A program made the position numbers and the translations under genes. A stretch of 64,000 nt of DNA, from assembly GCF_036346105.1 (NCBI RefSeq), contig NZ_CP107811.1, forward strand, positions 1,798,001 through 1,862,000. Reading direction: 5' to 3'. This DNA is from Streptomyces sp. NBC_00539. GTDB lineage: Bacteria > Actinomycetota > Actinomycetes > Streptomycetales > Streptomycetaceae. The notes under the pieces were generated by a model, which saw nothing but the letters and a program-made list of their open reading frames with translations, did not search any database and was not told where the DNA came from. Below are positions 51,787-63,101 of the stretch, one piece after another. Position 1 is the first letter of the stretch; every line of letters begins with the position of its first letter.

Positions 51787-54700
51787 TCAGCCCGCGGCGG
51801 CCCGCGTCCGCACCACCCCCACGTCCACCGCGTCCACCGGCACCCGCGGATCGGACCGCACCTGGGCCAGCACTCCGGCGAAGGACGCGGCGAGCGCCTC
51901 CACCGTGCTGCGCTCGTAGGAGTCGGAGCGGAAGTCGAGGGTGAACCGCGTACCGGCCCCGGCGACGCGCAGCGTCAGCGGGTACGGGGAACACCCCGTG
52001 GAGCGGACGCCCTTGAGGGTGATGCCCGCCGAGGTGGCGGCCCCGCACGAGCCGTCCGGACCGTACGGGCCGTCCGGGCACGCTTCGTGGACCACCAGCG
52101 AGTCGAACGGCCTCGCCGGGCCCTCGCCCGGGTGGCGGTCCAGCGCCCGCACGAGCTGCGCCACCGTGTCGCCCCGTGCGTAGCGGACCCGTACCGCGAC
52201 GGTGCGGGCGAACAGGCCGACCGGTTCCCGGGCGCCGGGCGGTTCGGTCGGCCGACCGGTCTCGCTCACGCCGAACACCACGTCGCGGCGGCCGGCCAGC
52301 CGGGCGAGCAGGATCGCCCAGGCGCCCCGCACCAGCGTGTCCGGGGCGATCCCCAGCTCCGCGGCGCGCCGGGACAGCCCCAGCGCGTCGCCCGCCGCCA
52401 CCTCGACCTCGACCCGGCCGGTCCCGGCCCCGTCCGCAGGCCCGGCGGCCAGGGGGGCGGCCTGGGCCGGGGCGTGCGCCTCCCCCCGCAGCGGCCCGAG
52501 CCCGTGCAGGTGGTCCCCGCGGCCCGGCGCGGCCGCGAGCAGCGAGGCGTCCCCGCCGACGCCGTAGAGCCGGGCCAGGTCCTTCATCAGCACCGCTGCC
52601 GACCGGTCGTCGAACAGCGCGGGGTGCGCGGTGACCACGAGGTGCGCGCGGTCCCCGAGGCCGATCAGGGCGAGCCGGACCAGTGGCGGGGCGAGCGGGT
52701 CGAAGCGGGCGGCGCGCTCGGCGGCGAGGAGCCGCCCGCTCTCCGCGTCACGGACGGCCTCGTCGGCTCCCGCCAGGTCGAGGTGCCGCCAGGGCAGCGG
52801 CACGTCCTCGGGGACGATCCGCACGAGGTCGCCGCCGGCGGCCGTGACGAACCCCGCCCGCAGGTTGGGGTGGCGGACCGCCAGGGCCTGCCCGGCGGCC
52901 CGCATCCGTACGGGGTCCACCCGGCCTTCCACCGGGATGACGAACTGCACGGGGTGGACGGCGGGCGGGGACCCGGCCGGGCCGGCGGGACGCAGGAGGG
53001 CCGACTGGGCGGCGGATACCGGCCACACCTCGGCCAGCCGCCCGTAGCGGGCCTCCCACTCCTCGATCTCCGCCTGCGCCACCGTCACCAGCGGCACGTC
53101 CGAGGGCGTCAGGCCACCGGCACCCGGCCGCCGGGCGTCGCGGGCCAGGCCGGTGAGCGCGGTGACCCAGAGGCCGGCCAGCTCCGACACCTCCGCCTCG
53201 GACAGCACGCCCGCCGGGAAGCCGAAGGAAGCGGTGAGTTCGCTGCCCGCCCCGCCTTCGGTCGCCCGGGCTTCGATCTCCAGCGCCGAGGGCGCCGGCG
53301 CCTGCCCGTCCGGCGCCGGAACCCGCTCCTGCCCGTCGGCGGCCGGTAGCCAGCCGAGGCCCCGCAGACCGACCGGCATGTCGCCCTCGCCGAAGCGGCG
53401 CAGGAACCCGAAGCCGATCTGCGGCTCCGGGTACGCCGCCAGTTCGGGGGCGGTCCCCGGGTTGAGGTGGCGCAGCAGCCCGTAGCCGAGTCCCTCGCCC
53501 GGGACGGCGCGCAGCTGCTCCTTGACGGTCTTGAGGGCGAGCCCGGCGGCGGGGCCCCCGGCGAGTGCCTCGTCCAGGTCGATGCCGCCGACGTCCAGGC
53601 GTACGGGGAACGCGGCGGCGAACGGGCCGAGGGTCCGGTCCGGATCGGCGCCCGCCGCCGCGTCGAGGTTGCGGCCGTGGCCTTCGAGGCGGATCAGGGA
53701 GGAGGTCTGCGCACCGCCCCGGCCCCGGCGCCATTGGGCCAGCGCCACGGTCAGGGCGGTGAGCAGTACGTCCTCGGCCCGGCAGCGGAAGGCGGCGGGG
53801 ACGGTGGTCAGCACGGGTTCCCCCACCGCCGCCGGGACCCGTACCCGTACGGTCTCCATGGTGGCCGTCACGTCCACGGCGGGGTCGGGACGGCGGCTGC
53901 CGAGGACGGCGTCCGGAGCCGCGAGGACCTCCCGCCAGGCCGGCAGCTCGGCGACCTGCTCCGGACGGGCCGCCTGTCGTTGCCGTGCGTGCGCCCAGCG
54001 GCTCACGGAGGCTCCCGCCCGGGGCAGCGCGGCGCGCCCGCACCGGGCCCGGGCCCAGGCGTCGGCCAGGTCGGGCAGCAGGATCCGCCAGGACGCGGCG
54101 TCGGCGACGAGCCGGTGCAGGACGACCAGCAGCCGTCCGGTGCCGCCCCGCCCCACGGCGCTGCGATCGAACCACACGAACTGGGCCATCACCCCGGCGG
54201 CCGGGTCCAGCCGGCCGGCGGCCGCGTCCAGTTCGGCGGCGATGAGGTCTTCGTCCCACGGGCCGCCGCACGGGATCCGGCGCACCAGCGTGGCCGGGCC
54301 CACGAGATGGACGGGCTCGATCCGCAGCCCGGGTTCCGGGTACTGCACCAACCGGGTGCGCAGCACGTCGTGGCGGTCCAGGACCGCCCCGAGGGCCGCC
54401 ATCAGGGTCGACCGGTCGGTCTCCAGGGGGAGTTCGAGCAACTGCGCCCGCGCGGACCGGTCCGTGACGCCGCCCCGGCCCAGCAGTTGCCGGGCCGCGG
54501 GGAGCAGCGGCATCCAGCCGGTGCCGTCGCCCTCCGGTTCGGCGGGCTCCGGGGTGTCGCGGGTCCGTCCGGCGGCGACCACCGCCAGGTCGGCCACGGT
54601 GCGGTGCTCGAATATGTCCTTCGGGGTCACGTCGGCGCCCCGGGAGCGGGCCCGGGCGGCGGCCTGGACGGAGCGGATGCTGTCACCGCCGGCCAGGAAG

Positions 54701-55287
54701 AAGTCCTCGTCCACGCCGACCCGTTGCAGGCCGAGCACCTCCCCGACCGCCTCTGCGAGCACCTCCTCCGTGGCGGTGCGCGGGGCGCGGTGGACGCGGT
54801 CGGCGAGGTCGGGTGCGGGCAGCGCCGCCCGGTCCAGCGTGCCGTCCGCCGTCAACGGCATCCGGTCGAGCACCGTGAAGGAGGCCGGCACCAGGTGGTC
54901 GGGCAGCCGCGCGCAGACGAAGCGCCGCAGCTCGGCCCCGTACCCGCCGCCGACGCCGTCCTCGCCGCCGCCGAGTACGACGTAGGCCACCGGGCAGGGG
55001 CTGCCGCCGCGGCCCTCACCGGCGACGACCACGGCCTGGGAGACGGCCGGATGGGCCGTCAGCGCGCCCTCCACCAGAGCCGCTTCGATGCGCAGCCCGC
55101 GCACGGTGACCTGCGCCGCGGCGGGGCCGAGGACCTCCAGCCGGCCGTCTGCGCCCCATCGCGCCAGGTCGCCCGTCCGGCACATCCGGCCACCGGCCGG
55201 GCCGAAGGGGTCCGCGACGAACCGCTGCGCCGTCGCGCCGGGCCGCCCGGCGTGGCCGCGGCCGACGTCGCCGGCGCCGGCGCCGGC
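51787..55287 (-). pseudogene. NRPS, downstream part (rest of A, then T, E-like, C-like domains), out of frame with its start
   Basis: Continuous with the upstream part but in a different frame after the palindrome at 55265-55311. In order: the end of an adenylation domain (ATAQRFVADPFGPAGGRMCRTGDLARW, MPLTADGTLDR), a carrier domain (DFFLAGGDSIRSV, Ser near 54679), an epimerisation-like domain with HRLVADAASWRIL in place of HHxxxDxxSW but EGHGR intact, and a terminal condensation-like domain where the HHxxxDG motif is AHPALFDD. No thioesterase follows. The reading frame is open for 1,160 codons, so decay may be recent. A sequencing or assembly error at the palindrome is possible. Confidence 0.7.
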
Positions 55288-55311
55288 AGCCGGCGCCGGC
55301 GCCGGCGACGT
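55265..55311. repeat. 47-bp perfect palindrome at the NRPS frameshift
   Basis: Two 23-bp arms (55265-55287 and 55289-55311), made of GCCGGC units and ending in ACGTC/GACGT, are exact reverse complements with one base between them. Reading across gives YVAGAGAG in one frame and AGAGAGDVGRGHAGRPG in another, where one NRPS adenylation motif is expected. It could be a fold-back duplication or an assembly artefact. Confidence 0.92.
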
Positions 55312-57676
55312 ACAGTGCGCCGACCGCCCCCGGCGGCACGGGCGCCAGACCCGGCCCGAGTACGTAGGTCCGTACGCCGGTGGCGTCCGGGCCGTGCTCG
55401 GGGAACTCCGGGAGGCAGAAGGCGTCAGCCCGGCCGTAGGCGTCGACCACCCGTACACCGGGAACGGCCGCCCGGGCCCGGTCCGCGAGCCACGCGGGCA
55501 GCGGCTCTCCGGTGAAGACCAGCGCGCGTACGCCGGTCCCGGGCGGGATCCGGTCCGCCAGGGCGGCGAACGCGTACGGGGTCGTACTGATCACCTGCGC
55601 GGGGCGGCCACGGGACTGTGTCAACGCCTGCTCCGCATCGGTGAGTTCGACGCTGCCTCCGGCGCAGAGCGGGGTGAGGATCTCGTACGCCGACGCGTCG
55701 GAGCCGGACCGGGACCCGGCGAGCATCCGCCGGCCGGCGAGGACACCGAGGCGCCGGGTCAGCCTGCGGACGCCGTCGGCCAGGTTCCGGTGGGTGACGA
55801 CGAGCCCACCGGGCTCTCGGGCTCCGTACAGCACGCAGGCCAGGTGGTCGGGGAGCGGGCCGGCGCCCCGGACCGGGCCTCCGGCAGCCCCGTCGCCGAT
55901 GTCCTCCACGCACAGCAGCGGGACGTCGCCGCAGGGCAGGGTGGCCGCGGTGGCGGAGCCGGTCAGGATCAGCACCGGGCGCGCGTCGGCGAGTACGGCG
56001 TCGAGCGGCGGCGCGCCGGCCCGGTCGGGATCCAGCGGCAGGCAGCCCGCGCCGGACTTGAGGACGGCGAGCAGGCCGACGACGTGCGCGGCGCTCCGGG
56101 GCAGCGCGAGCCCGACGAGGCTCTCGGGACCGGCGCCCCGCCGGATCAGCTCCCGCGCCACCTGGTCGGCCCGGGCGTCCAGTTGCCCGTAGGTGAGGGA
56201 GCGGTCCGCATCGAGGACGGCCACGGCGTCCGGAGTGGCCCGCGCCTGACGCGCGAAGAGCGCGACGACCGTCTCCCCGGGCCCCGCGGCGGCCGTCTCC
56301 CCGGGCCCCGCGGCGGCCGTGCCGCCGGCCGGCCCCAGCAGCCGTTCGCGCTCGTCGTCGTCGAGGACGTCCACGGCGCCGACCCGGACGCCCGGGTCCG
56401 CCACGATCCGGCGCAGCACGCGCAGGAACCGGGCGGCGAGCCCCTCGATCGTGCCGCGGTCGAAGAGGTCGGTGGCGTAGGAGAGGCGGACCCGCGCTCC
56501 CCCGGCCGGGTCCGGGACGATGAGGAAGGACAGGTCGCAGGTGGCGGCGGCGGTGCAGGCGGGCTCGAAGGCGACCCGGAGGCCGGGGACCTCGATCTCG
56601 GGCGGGGCGGGCTGCCAGGCGCACCGCACCTGGAACAGCGGGTGGTAGGCGGTGGAACGCTCGGGGGCGATGAGCTCCACCAGCCGCTCGAACGGCACGT
56701 CGTGCAGGTCGTACGCGTTCAGCGCCTTGGTGGCGGCCGTCCCGAGGAGGTCCGAGAAGGAGGGGTTGCGGGTCAGGTCCAGCCGTAGCACCCAGGTGTT
56801 GACGAAGAAGCCGACGAGGTCGGCGAAGGCTTCCTCGGTGCGGTCGGTGACGGGGCAGCCGATCGTGAGGTCGTCGCCCGCGCCCAGCCGGTGCAGCAGC
56901 ACGGCCAGGGCGGACTGCATCGTCACCGGCACCGTCGCGCCGTGGCCGGCGGCCAGCTCCTCGATCCCGGACAGCAGCTTCGGCTCGATCGTGAACTCGT
57001 ACAGGTCACCGCGGTAACTCGCCGCCGGGGGACGCGGGCGGTCGGTGGGCAGCGCCGACGGCTGGGGGACGCCCGCCAGTTCCTCGCGCCAGCAGGACAC
57101 CTGGGCCGCCGCGAGGCCGGCGGGGTCGTCCTCCTCGCCCAGCAGGTGGCGCTGCCACACCGTGTAGTCCTGGTACTGCACGGGCAGTTCCCCCTGCCCG
57201 GGTGCGCGTCCCGCGCGCCGCGCCCCGTAGGCGGCGAACAGGTCGCGCGCGAGGGGCCTGCCCGACTCGTCGTCGCAGGCGATGTGGTGGGCGACCAGCA
57301 CCAGCAGGTGCTCCTCGGGTGAGCACCTGAGCACGCTCGCCCGTACGGGGATCTCCGCCGTGAGGTCGAACGGATAGGACACGGCGCGCGCCACGGCGGT
57401 CGGCACCTCCTCGGGCGCCACGTCGGTCACCGGCACGGACAGCGGCACGCCGGCCGGCGGCACGATGCGCTGGAACGCGTCGCCGTGCTCGTCCTCGACG
57501 AACAGCGTGCGCAGGCTCTCGTGCCGGGCCACCAGGTCCCGTACGGCCGCCTCCAGCGCGTCCGTGTCCAGTTCGCCCCGCAGGCGCAGGACGAAGGGCA
57601 CGTTGTAGGTGGCCGAGGGGCCTTGGAGCCGGTGGAGGAACCACAGGCGGCGCTGGGCGAACGACAGGGGGATCAT
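55289..57676 (-). pseudogene. NRPS, upstream part (C and first two-thirds of A domain)
   Basis: The gene starts at the ATG at 57676 and stays open to 55016, but homology ends near 55288. Residues 1-440 are a condensation domain beginning PLSFAQRRLWFLHRLQG, with AHHIACDDESG in place of HHxxxDG. From about 465 an adenylation domain begins (SLTYGQLDARADQVARELI), but its phosphate-binding A3 motif is LYGAREPGGLVVTH instead of the usual S/T-G-rich ..PKG loop, and A5 reads AYGRADAF. These changes predict poor adenylation. No MbtH-like or carrier export genes are adjacent. The gene is an orphan module, leftward, next to PAP2 phosphatases. Confidence 0.72.
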
Positions 57677-57846
57677 CTCCGACCCCGGGGGCGGCGTCCG
57701 GTGTGCGCTTGCCGGGTGACCGGATCGTTCGTGGTGCCGATGTCAGACATCCCGCCCCATCCCCACGGCCGACCGGCCGTGTCCGCGTGTCGTCGCGATG
57801 CCTCGCCGGTCGCCCGGGAGGTGCTCGGAACCTTCTGACGGGCAGG

Positions 57847-58563
57847 TTAGGGAAGGGCGCCGTATCGACCCGCTGAGCGGCGCTCGAACTTCGGACGAGG
57901 CCCACTGGGAAGTGCCTGCAAGGGGCGCGTCCCCGTCCGCGCGGCATGCGCGAGCGCGGCGTGGCCCGCCGCGAGCCAGGTGAGGGCGTACAGCCATCCC
58001 CCGAGGACGTCGCTGGGCCAGTGCACGCCGAGGTAGATCCGGCTGAGTCCGACGGCCACCGCCCAGCAGACGAGCAGTGCCGTGCCGGTGCGGGCGACAG
58101 CGGGGCGGGTGGTGCGGTACAGGGCCCAGGACAGCAGCCCGGCCACGAGGGCGGAGGTGGTGGTGTGGCCGGAGGGGAAGGCGTAACCGGCGGCGGTGGT
58201 CGCCCAGTCGGCCGTGGCGGGGCGCGGCCGGTGGACCAGGAAGAGCGCGGCGTAGCGGGTGGCCTGGGCGAGGAGGAGGAAGAGGAGCGCGGCGGGCACG
58301 GCCAGCCGCCGCTCCCGCGCGTCGCGGCCCGCGATCATTCCGGCCGCCACCGCGCCCAGGTAGGGCAGGGGCCAGGTACCGGTCGCGGTGAGGAGGCGGG
58401 CGCAGTCGGCGGCCCAGGGGGGCCGGTGGCGTACGGACCAGACGTGCAGGCTCCGGTCGAGGGGGAACGGGAGGCCGTGCCGGACGGCGACGGTGACGGC
58501 GAGCAGGGCGAAGAGCGCGGCGCACACGGCTGCCGTCCCCGCCGCCGCCACCGCTCGGGTCAC
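57847..58563 (-). CDS. PAP2 family phosphatase (second of an overlapping pair)
   Basis: A 238-residue membrane phosphatase with about six membrane segments. The three-part catalytic signature is present: RYAALFLVHRPRP, FPSGHTT and SRIYLGVHWPSDVLGG. The start GTG at 58563 overlaps the stop of the preceding PAP2 gene by four bases (58560-58563). Such enzymes remove phosphate from undecaprenyl pyrophosphate, phosphatidic acid or similar lipids on the outer face of the membrane. The exact lipid cannot be told. Confidence 0.87.
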   Translation of the reverse strand: MTRAVAAAGTAAVCAALFALLAVTVAVRHGLPFPLDRSLHVWSVRHRPPWAADCARLLTATGTWPLPYLGAVAAGMIAGRDARERRLAVPAALLFLLLAQATRYAALFLVHRPRPATADWATTAAGYAFPSGHTTTSALVAGLLSWALYRTTRPAVARTGTALLVCWAVAVGLSRIYLGVHWPSDVLGGWLYALTWLAAGHAALAHAARTGTRPLQALPSGPRPKFERRSAGRYGALP

Positions 58564-59195
58564 CTCGGCGCGACCAACGGCCGCAGCCGGGTGGCGCGGG
58601 CCCGCTCCACCAGGGGGGCGCCGCGTCGGGCCGCGACGGTCAGGCACCAGCCCACGGCGGCGCCGACCACCAGGCCGAGCACCGCGTCGTGGGGGTAGTG
58701 GGCGCCGACCCAGACCCGGGACAGCGCCATCAGGAGGGCGGCCAGGGCGGCGAGGGCGCCGATGCCCCGGTCGACGAGCCAGAGCGCGGCCGCCGCGGCG
58801 GCCGCGAGGGCGGCGTGGTTGCTGGGGAAGGACCAGTCGTCCGGGCCGGGGCACGCCTCCAACGTGACGGTGTGCAGGGTCCGGCAGGGGCGCTGTTCCC
58901 GGACCAAGGCCTTGATCAGGGCGTTGGCCGCGTAGGCGAGGACGACGACCACCGGCGCGGCCAGTGCCATCGCCAGGCGCGGGGCGTCCCCGGGCCGGGC
59001 GCGCCACCAGGCGGCCAGCATGAGTACGGCGAACAGGCCCAGGCCGTACGCCGACCAGTGCGAGACCAGCGCGTCGAACCAACCCGGCGACCGGCCGGCG
59101 AGCCCGGTGACACGGGTGTACAGGCGGCCGTCGAGGGAGGCTCCGTCGAGGGCGGGAAGTGCGCTCGGGGCGGGGACGTGTGCGGGAAGGGTCAT
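58560..59195 (-). CDS. PAP2 family phosphatase (first of an overlapping pair)
   Basis: A 211-residue membrane phosphatase with motif 1 KALVREQRP, motif 2 FPSNHAA and motif 3 SRVWVGAHYPHDAVLG, and about five membrane segments. The PSNHA form is close to undecaprenyl-diphosphatases of the BcrC type. Its stop overlaps the start of the next PAP2 gene. The two may recycle cell wall lipid carrier. ATG at 59195 is chosen for a normal N-terminus (MTLPAHVPA). Confidence 0.87.
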   Translation of the reverse strand: MTLPAHVPAPSALPALDGASLDGRLYTRVTGLAGRSPGWFDALVSHWSAYGLGLFAVLMLAAWWRARPGDAPRLAMALAAPVVVVLAYAANALIKALVREQRPCRTLHTVTLEACPGPDDWSFPSNHAALAAAAAAALWLVDRGIGALAALAALLMALSRVWVGAHYPHDAVLGLVVGAAVGWCLTVAARRGAPLVERARATRLRPLVAPR

Positions 59196-59298
59196 GGATC
59201 GCCGCTCCCTACTACGGGTGACGTAGACGGTTCACGTCACTGTAGGAGACGGCGGTCCGTTGCGCAGGCGAGGCGTAGGCCAGGCGGCGCACCGGGGG

Positions 59299-60273
59299 TC
59301 AGTGGGAGTGCTCCTCGGGCGCTTCGGGCTCCCGGGGCGCTTCCGGAGCGGCCGGAGTCGCCGGAGCGGGGGGAGCCGCCTGGCCGCCGGCCCGCACCGT
59401 GAAGGCGGCGGTGTGGACCTTGCCCTGGTGCTGGAAGTCCAGGAAGAGCCGGTAGGCGCCCGCGCTGGGGGCCGTGGCCGTGAACGAGACGTCCGGCCCG
59501 GGGCCGCCGGCGTTCGGGTGGACGTGGAGGTAGGCCAGGTCTCCGTCGCGCAGGGCGACGAGGTGGCCGTAGGCGCCGAGGTAGGGCTCCAGGTCGGTGA
59601 CCGGCTTGCCCTCCTTGCTGACGGTGAGCCTCAGCTCCCCCGCCTTCCCCGGGTCCAGCGTGCCTGCCAGCGCCACCTGGTAGCCGTCCACCTCGGCGGT
59701 GGGCGCGACCGGGGGCAGCGGGGCGGGGGCGTACGGGCCGGGCACGGACACGTCCGCTCCGAGGGTGACGCCCTTGGCGCCGGCGGCGGGGGTGAAGTCC
59801 GCGAAGACCTTGTAGGCGCCGGGCGCCGGCAGGTCGACGGGGGTCGACCAGGTGCCGTCCTCGGCGCGTACCGGGTGCAGGTGCCGGTAGACCGTCAGGT
59901 CGCGCGAGGCGACGATGAAGTGCAGCTCCTTGCCGTGTTCCGTCTTGAACGCGGTGACCTTGCGGCCTTCGCGGTCCTTGACGGAGAACCTCAGCTCCCC
60001 CGCCCCGGGCGCGACCTGCCGGGTGTCGAGGGCGAGCGTGTAGCCGCCCTCCGAGATCTGCAGCCCTCCCGCCGCCGGCCCTTGGGCCGCCACCTCCTCA
60101 TGGCCCGCGTGCCCGCCTCCGGCGGCGGGCGCAGCGGCCTGCGCCGCATGGGCGGCGTGCTCCGTGGACGCGGGGGCACTCACGGGACCGACCCCCTTGC
60201 CGACCCCGTACGCGGCTCCGAAGGCCGCGGCGAGCGCGGCGGCATAAGCGGTGATCCTCACTCCGGTGTTCAT
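59299..60273 (-). CDS. Secreted/membrane-anchored His-rich protein of the copper locus (YtkA-like beta domain)
   Basis: A 324-residue protein with one N-terminal hydrophobic segment ([21 protein letters not shown]), then a His-rich spacer ([18 protein letters not shown]). Two beta-rich units each end in a LHVHP or HLHPVR motif (YRHLHPVR near 140, YLHVHP near 265), and the tail is Pro/Glu-rich, ending EEHSH. Histidines on both sides suit metal binding outside the membrane. The ATG at 60273 is divergent from the copper operon, 55 bases from a CsoR-type operator. Function is inferred from context. Confidence 0.75.
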   Translation of the reverse strand: MNTGVRITAYAAALAAAFGAAYGVGKGVGPVSAPASTEHAAHAAQAAAPAAGGGHAGHEEVAAQGPAAGGLQISEGGYTLALDTRQVAPGAGELRFSVKDREGRKVTAFKTEHGKELHFIVASRDLTVYRHLHPVRAEDGTWSTPVDLPAPGAYKVFADFTPAAGAKGVTLGADVSVPGPYAPAPLPPVAPTAEVDGYQVALAGTLDPGKAGELRLTVSKEGKPVTDLEPYLGAYGHLVALRDGDLAYLHVHPNAGGPGPDVSFTATAPSAGAYRLFLDFQHQGKVHTAAFTVRAGGQAAPPAPATPAAPEAPREPEAPEEHSH

Positions 60274-60327
60274 GGCTGATCTCCCGTACGACGTGGGCCC
60301 GCGTTCGGCGGTTCGATGCACTTCACC

Positions 60328-60344
60328 ATACCCCTGGGGGGTAT
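60328..60344. promoter_or_regulatory. CsoR-type operator 1 (ATACCCCTGGGGGGTAT)
   Basis: A 17-base palindrome ATACCC/GGGTAT between the His-rich protein gene and the copZ-like gene. Matches the TACCC...GGGTA pattern known for copper-sensing CsoR repressors. First of three in 100 bp. Confidence 0.85.
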
Positions 60345-60374
60345 CAAGTCAAGTCGGATCGGACCTTGCGCCGG

Positions 60375-60391
60375 ATACCCATGGGGGGTAT
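60375..60391. promoter_or_regulatory. CsoR-type operator 2 (ATACCCATGGGGGGTAT)
   Basis: Second 17-base palindrome of the set, 47 bases from the first and the same length, between divergent copper genes. Confidence 0.85.
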
Positions 60392-60409
60392 ACCTGGAAG
60401 CCGACAGGG

Positions 60410-60426
60410 ATACCCCCACAGGGTAT
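60410..60426. promoter_or_regulatory. CsoR-type operator 3 (ATACCCCCACAGGGTAT)
   Basis: Third 17-base palindrome, 24 bases before the copZ-like start, close enough to block transcription or early elongation. Confidence 0.85.
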
Positions 60427-60450
60427 CTCCGACCGACGAAGGAGAGATCC

Positions 60451-60738
60451 ATGTCTTCCTGCTGCACCCCCGAAGGCAGCTGCGGCACCGGCGCCGCGCA
60501 GACGGCCGTCGCCATCGCCGACAGCACCGCCACGACCTACCGCGTCTCCGGCATGACCTGCGGCCACTGCAAGAGCGCCATCACCGCCTCGGTGAGCGCG
60601 CTCGACGGCGTCCTGTCCGTAGAGGTCGACGTGGACGGCGGCCTGGTCACCGTGACCACGGCCGGCGAGCCCGACGACGCGGCGGTCTCCGCCGCGATCG
60701 ACGACGCCGGCTACGAGCTCATGGGCCGGGCCGCCTGA
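60451..60738 (+). CDS. copZ: Copper chaperone CopZ-like (heavy-metal-associated domain)
   Basis: A 95-residue protein. A Cys-containing head ([14 protein letters not shown]) is followed by an HMA domain with the copper-binding [11 protein letters not shown] motif and the usual ferredoxin-like fold ([18 protein letters not shown]). ATG at 60451 has GGAGAG. The P-type ATPase gene follows by 101 bases. It would carry Cu(I) to the ATPase. Three CsoR-type sites lie just upstream. Confidence 0.93.
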   Translation: MSSCCTPEGSCGTGAAQTAVAIADSTATTYRVSGMTCGHCKSAITASVSALDGVLSVEVDVDGGLVTVTTAGEPDDAAVSAAIDDAGYELMGRAA

Positions 60739-60839
60739 CACCCGCCCGGCCCGGCCGCCGGGGCCCGCCGCCGCACCCTGCGCCATCCGCCCGGCCCCGG
60801 GCCCCGGCCCCCACCCCGCTCGAACGAGGAGCAGTTCTC

Positions 60840-63092
60840 ATGACCACCACCACAGCCGGCGCCGCCCAGGTCGAGCTCGCCATCGGCGGCATGACCTGCG
60901 CCTCGTGCGCGGCCCGCATCGAGAAGAAGCTCAACCGCATGGACGGGGTCGAGGCCACCGTCAACTACGCCACCGAGAAGGCGAAGGTCACCTTCGACGC
61001 CGACATCTCCGTGGCGGACCTGATCGCCGCCGTCGAAGCCACCGGCTACACCGCCCGGGAGCCCGTCAAGGCCCCCGAGAACGGCGGCCCCGAGGCGCCC
61101 GCGCAGGAGACCGACGAACTGCTCCCGCTGCGCCAACGACTGGTCGCCGCCGTCTGCCTGGCCGTGCCGGTCGTCGCGCTGGCCATGGTCCCGGCCTTCC
61201 AGTTCGAGTACTGGCAGTGGCTCTCCCTGACCCTGGCCGCGCCCGTGGTCACGTACGCCGCCTGGCCCTTCCACCGCGCCGCGTGGACCAACGCCCGGCA
61301 CGGCGCCGCCACGATGGACACGCTGATCTCGGTGGGTACCACGGCCGCGTTCCTGTGGTCGCTGTGGGCGCTGTTCTTCGGCAGTGCCGGGACACCCGGC
61401 ATGACGCACGCCTTCGAGTTCACCATCGCCCGCACCGACGGCGCCGGGAACATCTACCTGGAGGCGGCGGCCGGAGTCACCGCCTTCATCCTGGCCGGCC
61501 GGTACTTCGAGGCCCGCTCCAAGCGCAAGGCTGGCGCCGCGCTCAAGGCGCTGCTGGAACTGGGCGCCAAGGAGGTGACGGTGCTGCGCGGCGGCCGCGA
61601 GGTCACCGTCCCCACCGCCGAACTGCAGGCCGGCGACCGCTTCCTGGTCCGCCCCGGCGAGAAGATCGCCACCGACGGCACCGTGGTGGAGGGCTCCTCC
61701 GCCGTGGACGCCTCCATGCTCACCGGTGAGTCCGTGCCCGTCGAGGTCGGGGTCGGGGACCCCGTCACCGGCGCCACCCTCAACGCGGGCGGACGGCTGG
61801 TCGTCGAGGCCACCCGGGTCGGCGCCGACACCCAACTGGCCCGGATGGCCAAGCTGGTGGAGGACGCCCAGAACGGCAAGGCCGCCGCCCAGCGCCTCGC
61901 CGACAAGATCTCCGCCGTGTTCGTACCGGTCGTCATCGCCCTGGCGCTGGCCACCCTCGGCTTCTGGCTCGGCTCCGGCTCGGGGCTCACCGCCGCGTTC
62001 ACCGCCGCCGTCGCCGTACTGATCATCGCCTGCCCGTGCGCCCTGGGCCTGGCCACCCCGACCGCGCTGATGGTCGGCACCGGCCGGGGCGCCCAGCTCG
62101 GCATCCTGATCAAGGGCCCCGAGGTCCTGGAGACCACCCGCAAGGTGGACACGATCGTCCTGGACAAGACCGGCACCGTCACCACCGGCAAGATGACCCT
62201 GCTCGCGGTGCACACCGCCGAGGGCACCGCCGAGAACGACGTACTGCGCCTGGCGGGCGCACTGGAGCACGCCTCCGAGCACCCGATCGCGCAGGCCGTG
62301 GCCTCCGGCGCGGCAGCCCGGGTGGGCGCCCTGCCCGCCCCCGAGGACTTCGCCAACATCCCCGGCCTCGGCGTCCAGGGCGTCGTGGACGGGCACGCCG
62401 TGCTCGTCGGCCGCGAGAAGCTGCTGACCGAGTGGGCGATGGTCCTGCCGGCCCACCTGGAGCGCGCCAAGGCCGCGGCCGAAGCCGCGGGCCGTACCGC
62501 GATCGCCGTCGCCTGGGACGGGGAGGCCCGCGCGGTCCTGGAGGTCGCCGACGCCGTCAAGGACACCAGCGCCGAGGCGATCAGGCGGCTGCGCGCCCTC
62601 GGGCTCACCCCGATCCTGCTCACCGGCGACAACGAGGCGGTGGCCGAAGCCGTCGCGGCGGAGGTCGGCATCGACGAGGTCATCGCGGAGGTCATGCCGC
62701 AGGACAAGGTCGACGTCGTCAAGCGGCTCCAGGCCGAGGGCCGCAGCGTGGCCATGGTCGGCGACGGCGTCAACGACGCGGCCGCCCTCGCCCAGGCCGA
62801 CCTGGGCCTCGCGATGGGAACCGGCACGGACGCCGCGATCGAGGCGGGCGACCTGACCCTGGTGCGCGGGGACCTGCGGGCCGCCGCCGACGCCATCCGC
62901 CTCGCCCGCAAGACGCTCGGCACCATCCGCTCGAACCTGTTCTGGGCCTTCGCCTACAACGTGGCCGCCCTGCCGCTCGCCGCGGCCGGACTGCTCAATC
63001 CGATGATCGCCGGAGCGGCCATGGCCTTCTCCTCCGTCTTCGTCGTCGGCAACAGCCTGCGTCTGCGCGGCTTCCGGGCCGCCGACAACTGA
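60840..63092 (+). CDS. copA: Copper-translocating P1B-type ATPase
   Basis: A 750-residue heavy-metal P-type ATPase. One N-terminal HMA domain has GMTCASC. Further on are the membrane CPC motif ([15 protein letters not shown]), the TGES actuator motif, the phosphorylation site [11 protein letters not shown] and the hinge [10 protein letters not shown], plus the HP pair in SEHPIAQAV. It pumps Cu(I) out of the cytoplasm. ATG at 60840 follows GAGGAG at 11 bases. The csoR gene follows nine bases after its stop. Confidence 0.95.
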   Translation: MTTTTAGAAQVELAIGGMTCASCAARIEKKLNRMDGVEATVNYATEKAKVTFDADISVADLIAAVEATGYTAREPVKAPENGGPEAPAQETDELLPLRQRLVAAVCLAVPVVALAMVPAFQFEYWQWLSLTLAAPVVTYAAWPFHRAAWTNARHGAATMDTLISVGTTAAFLWSLWALFFGSAGTPGMTHAFEFTIARTDGAGNIYLEAAAGVTAFILAGRYFEARSKRKAGAALKALLELGAKEVTVLRGGREVTVPTAELQAGDRFLVRPGEKIATDGTVVEGSSAVDASMLTGESVPVEVGVGDPVTGATLNAGGRLVVEATRVGADTQLARMAKLVEDAQNGKAAAQRLADKISAVFVPVVIALALATLGFWLGSGSGLTAAFTAAVAVLIIACPCALGLATPTALMVGTGRGAQLGILIKGPEVLETTRKVDTIVLDKTGTVTTGKMTLLAVHTAEGTAENDVLRLAGALEHASEHPIAQAVASGAAARVGALPAPEDFANIPGLGVQGVVDGHAVLVGREKLLTEWAMVLPAHLERAKAAAEAAGRTAIAVAWDGEARAVLEVADAVKDTSAEAIRRLRALGLTPILLTGDNEAVAEAVAAEVGIDEVIAEVMPQDKVDVVKRLQAEGRSVAMVGDGVNDAAALAQADLGLAMGTGTDAAIEAGDLTLVRGDLRAAADAIRLARKTLGTIRSNLFWAFAYNVAALPLAAAGLLNPMIAGAAMAFSSVFVVGNSLRLRGFRAADN

Positions 63093-63101
63093 GGAGTCCC
63101 C

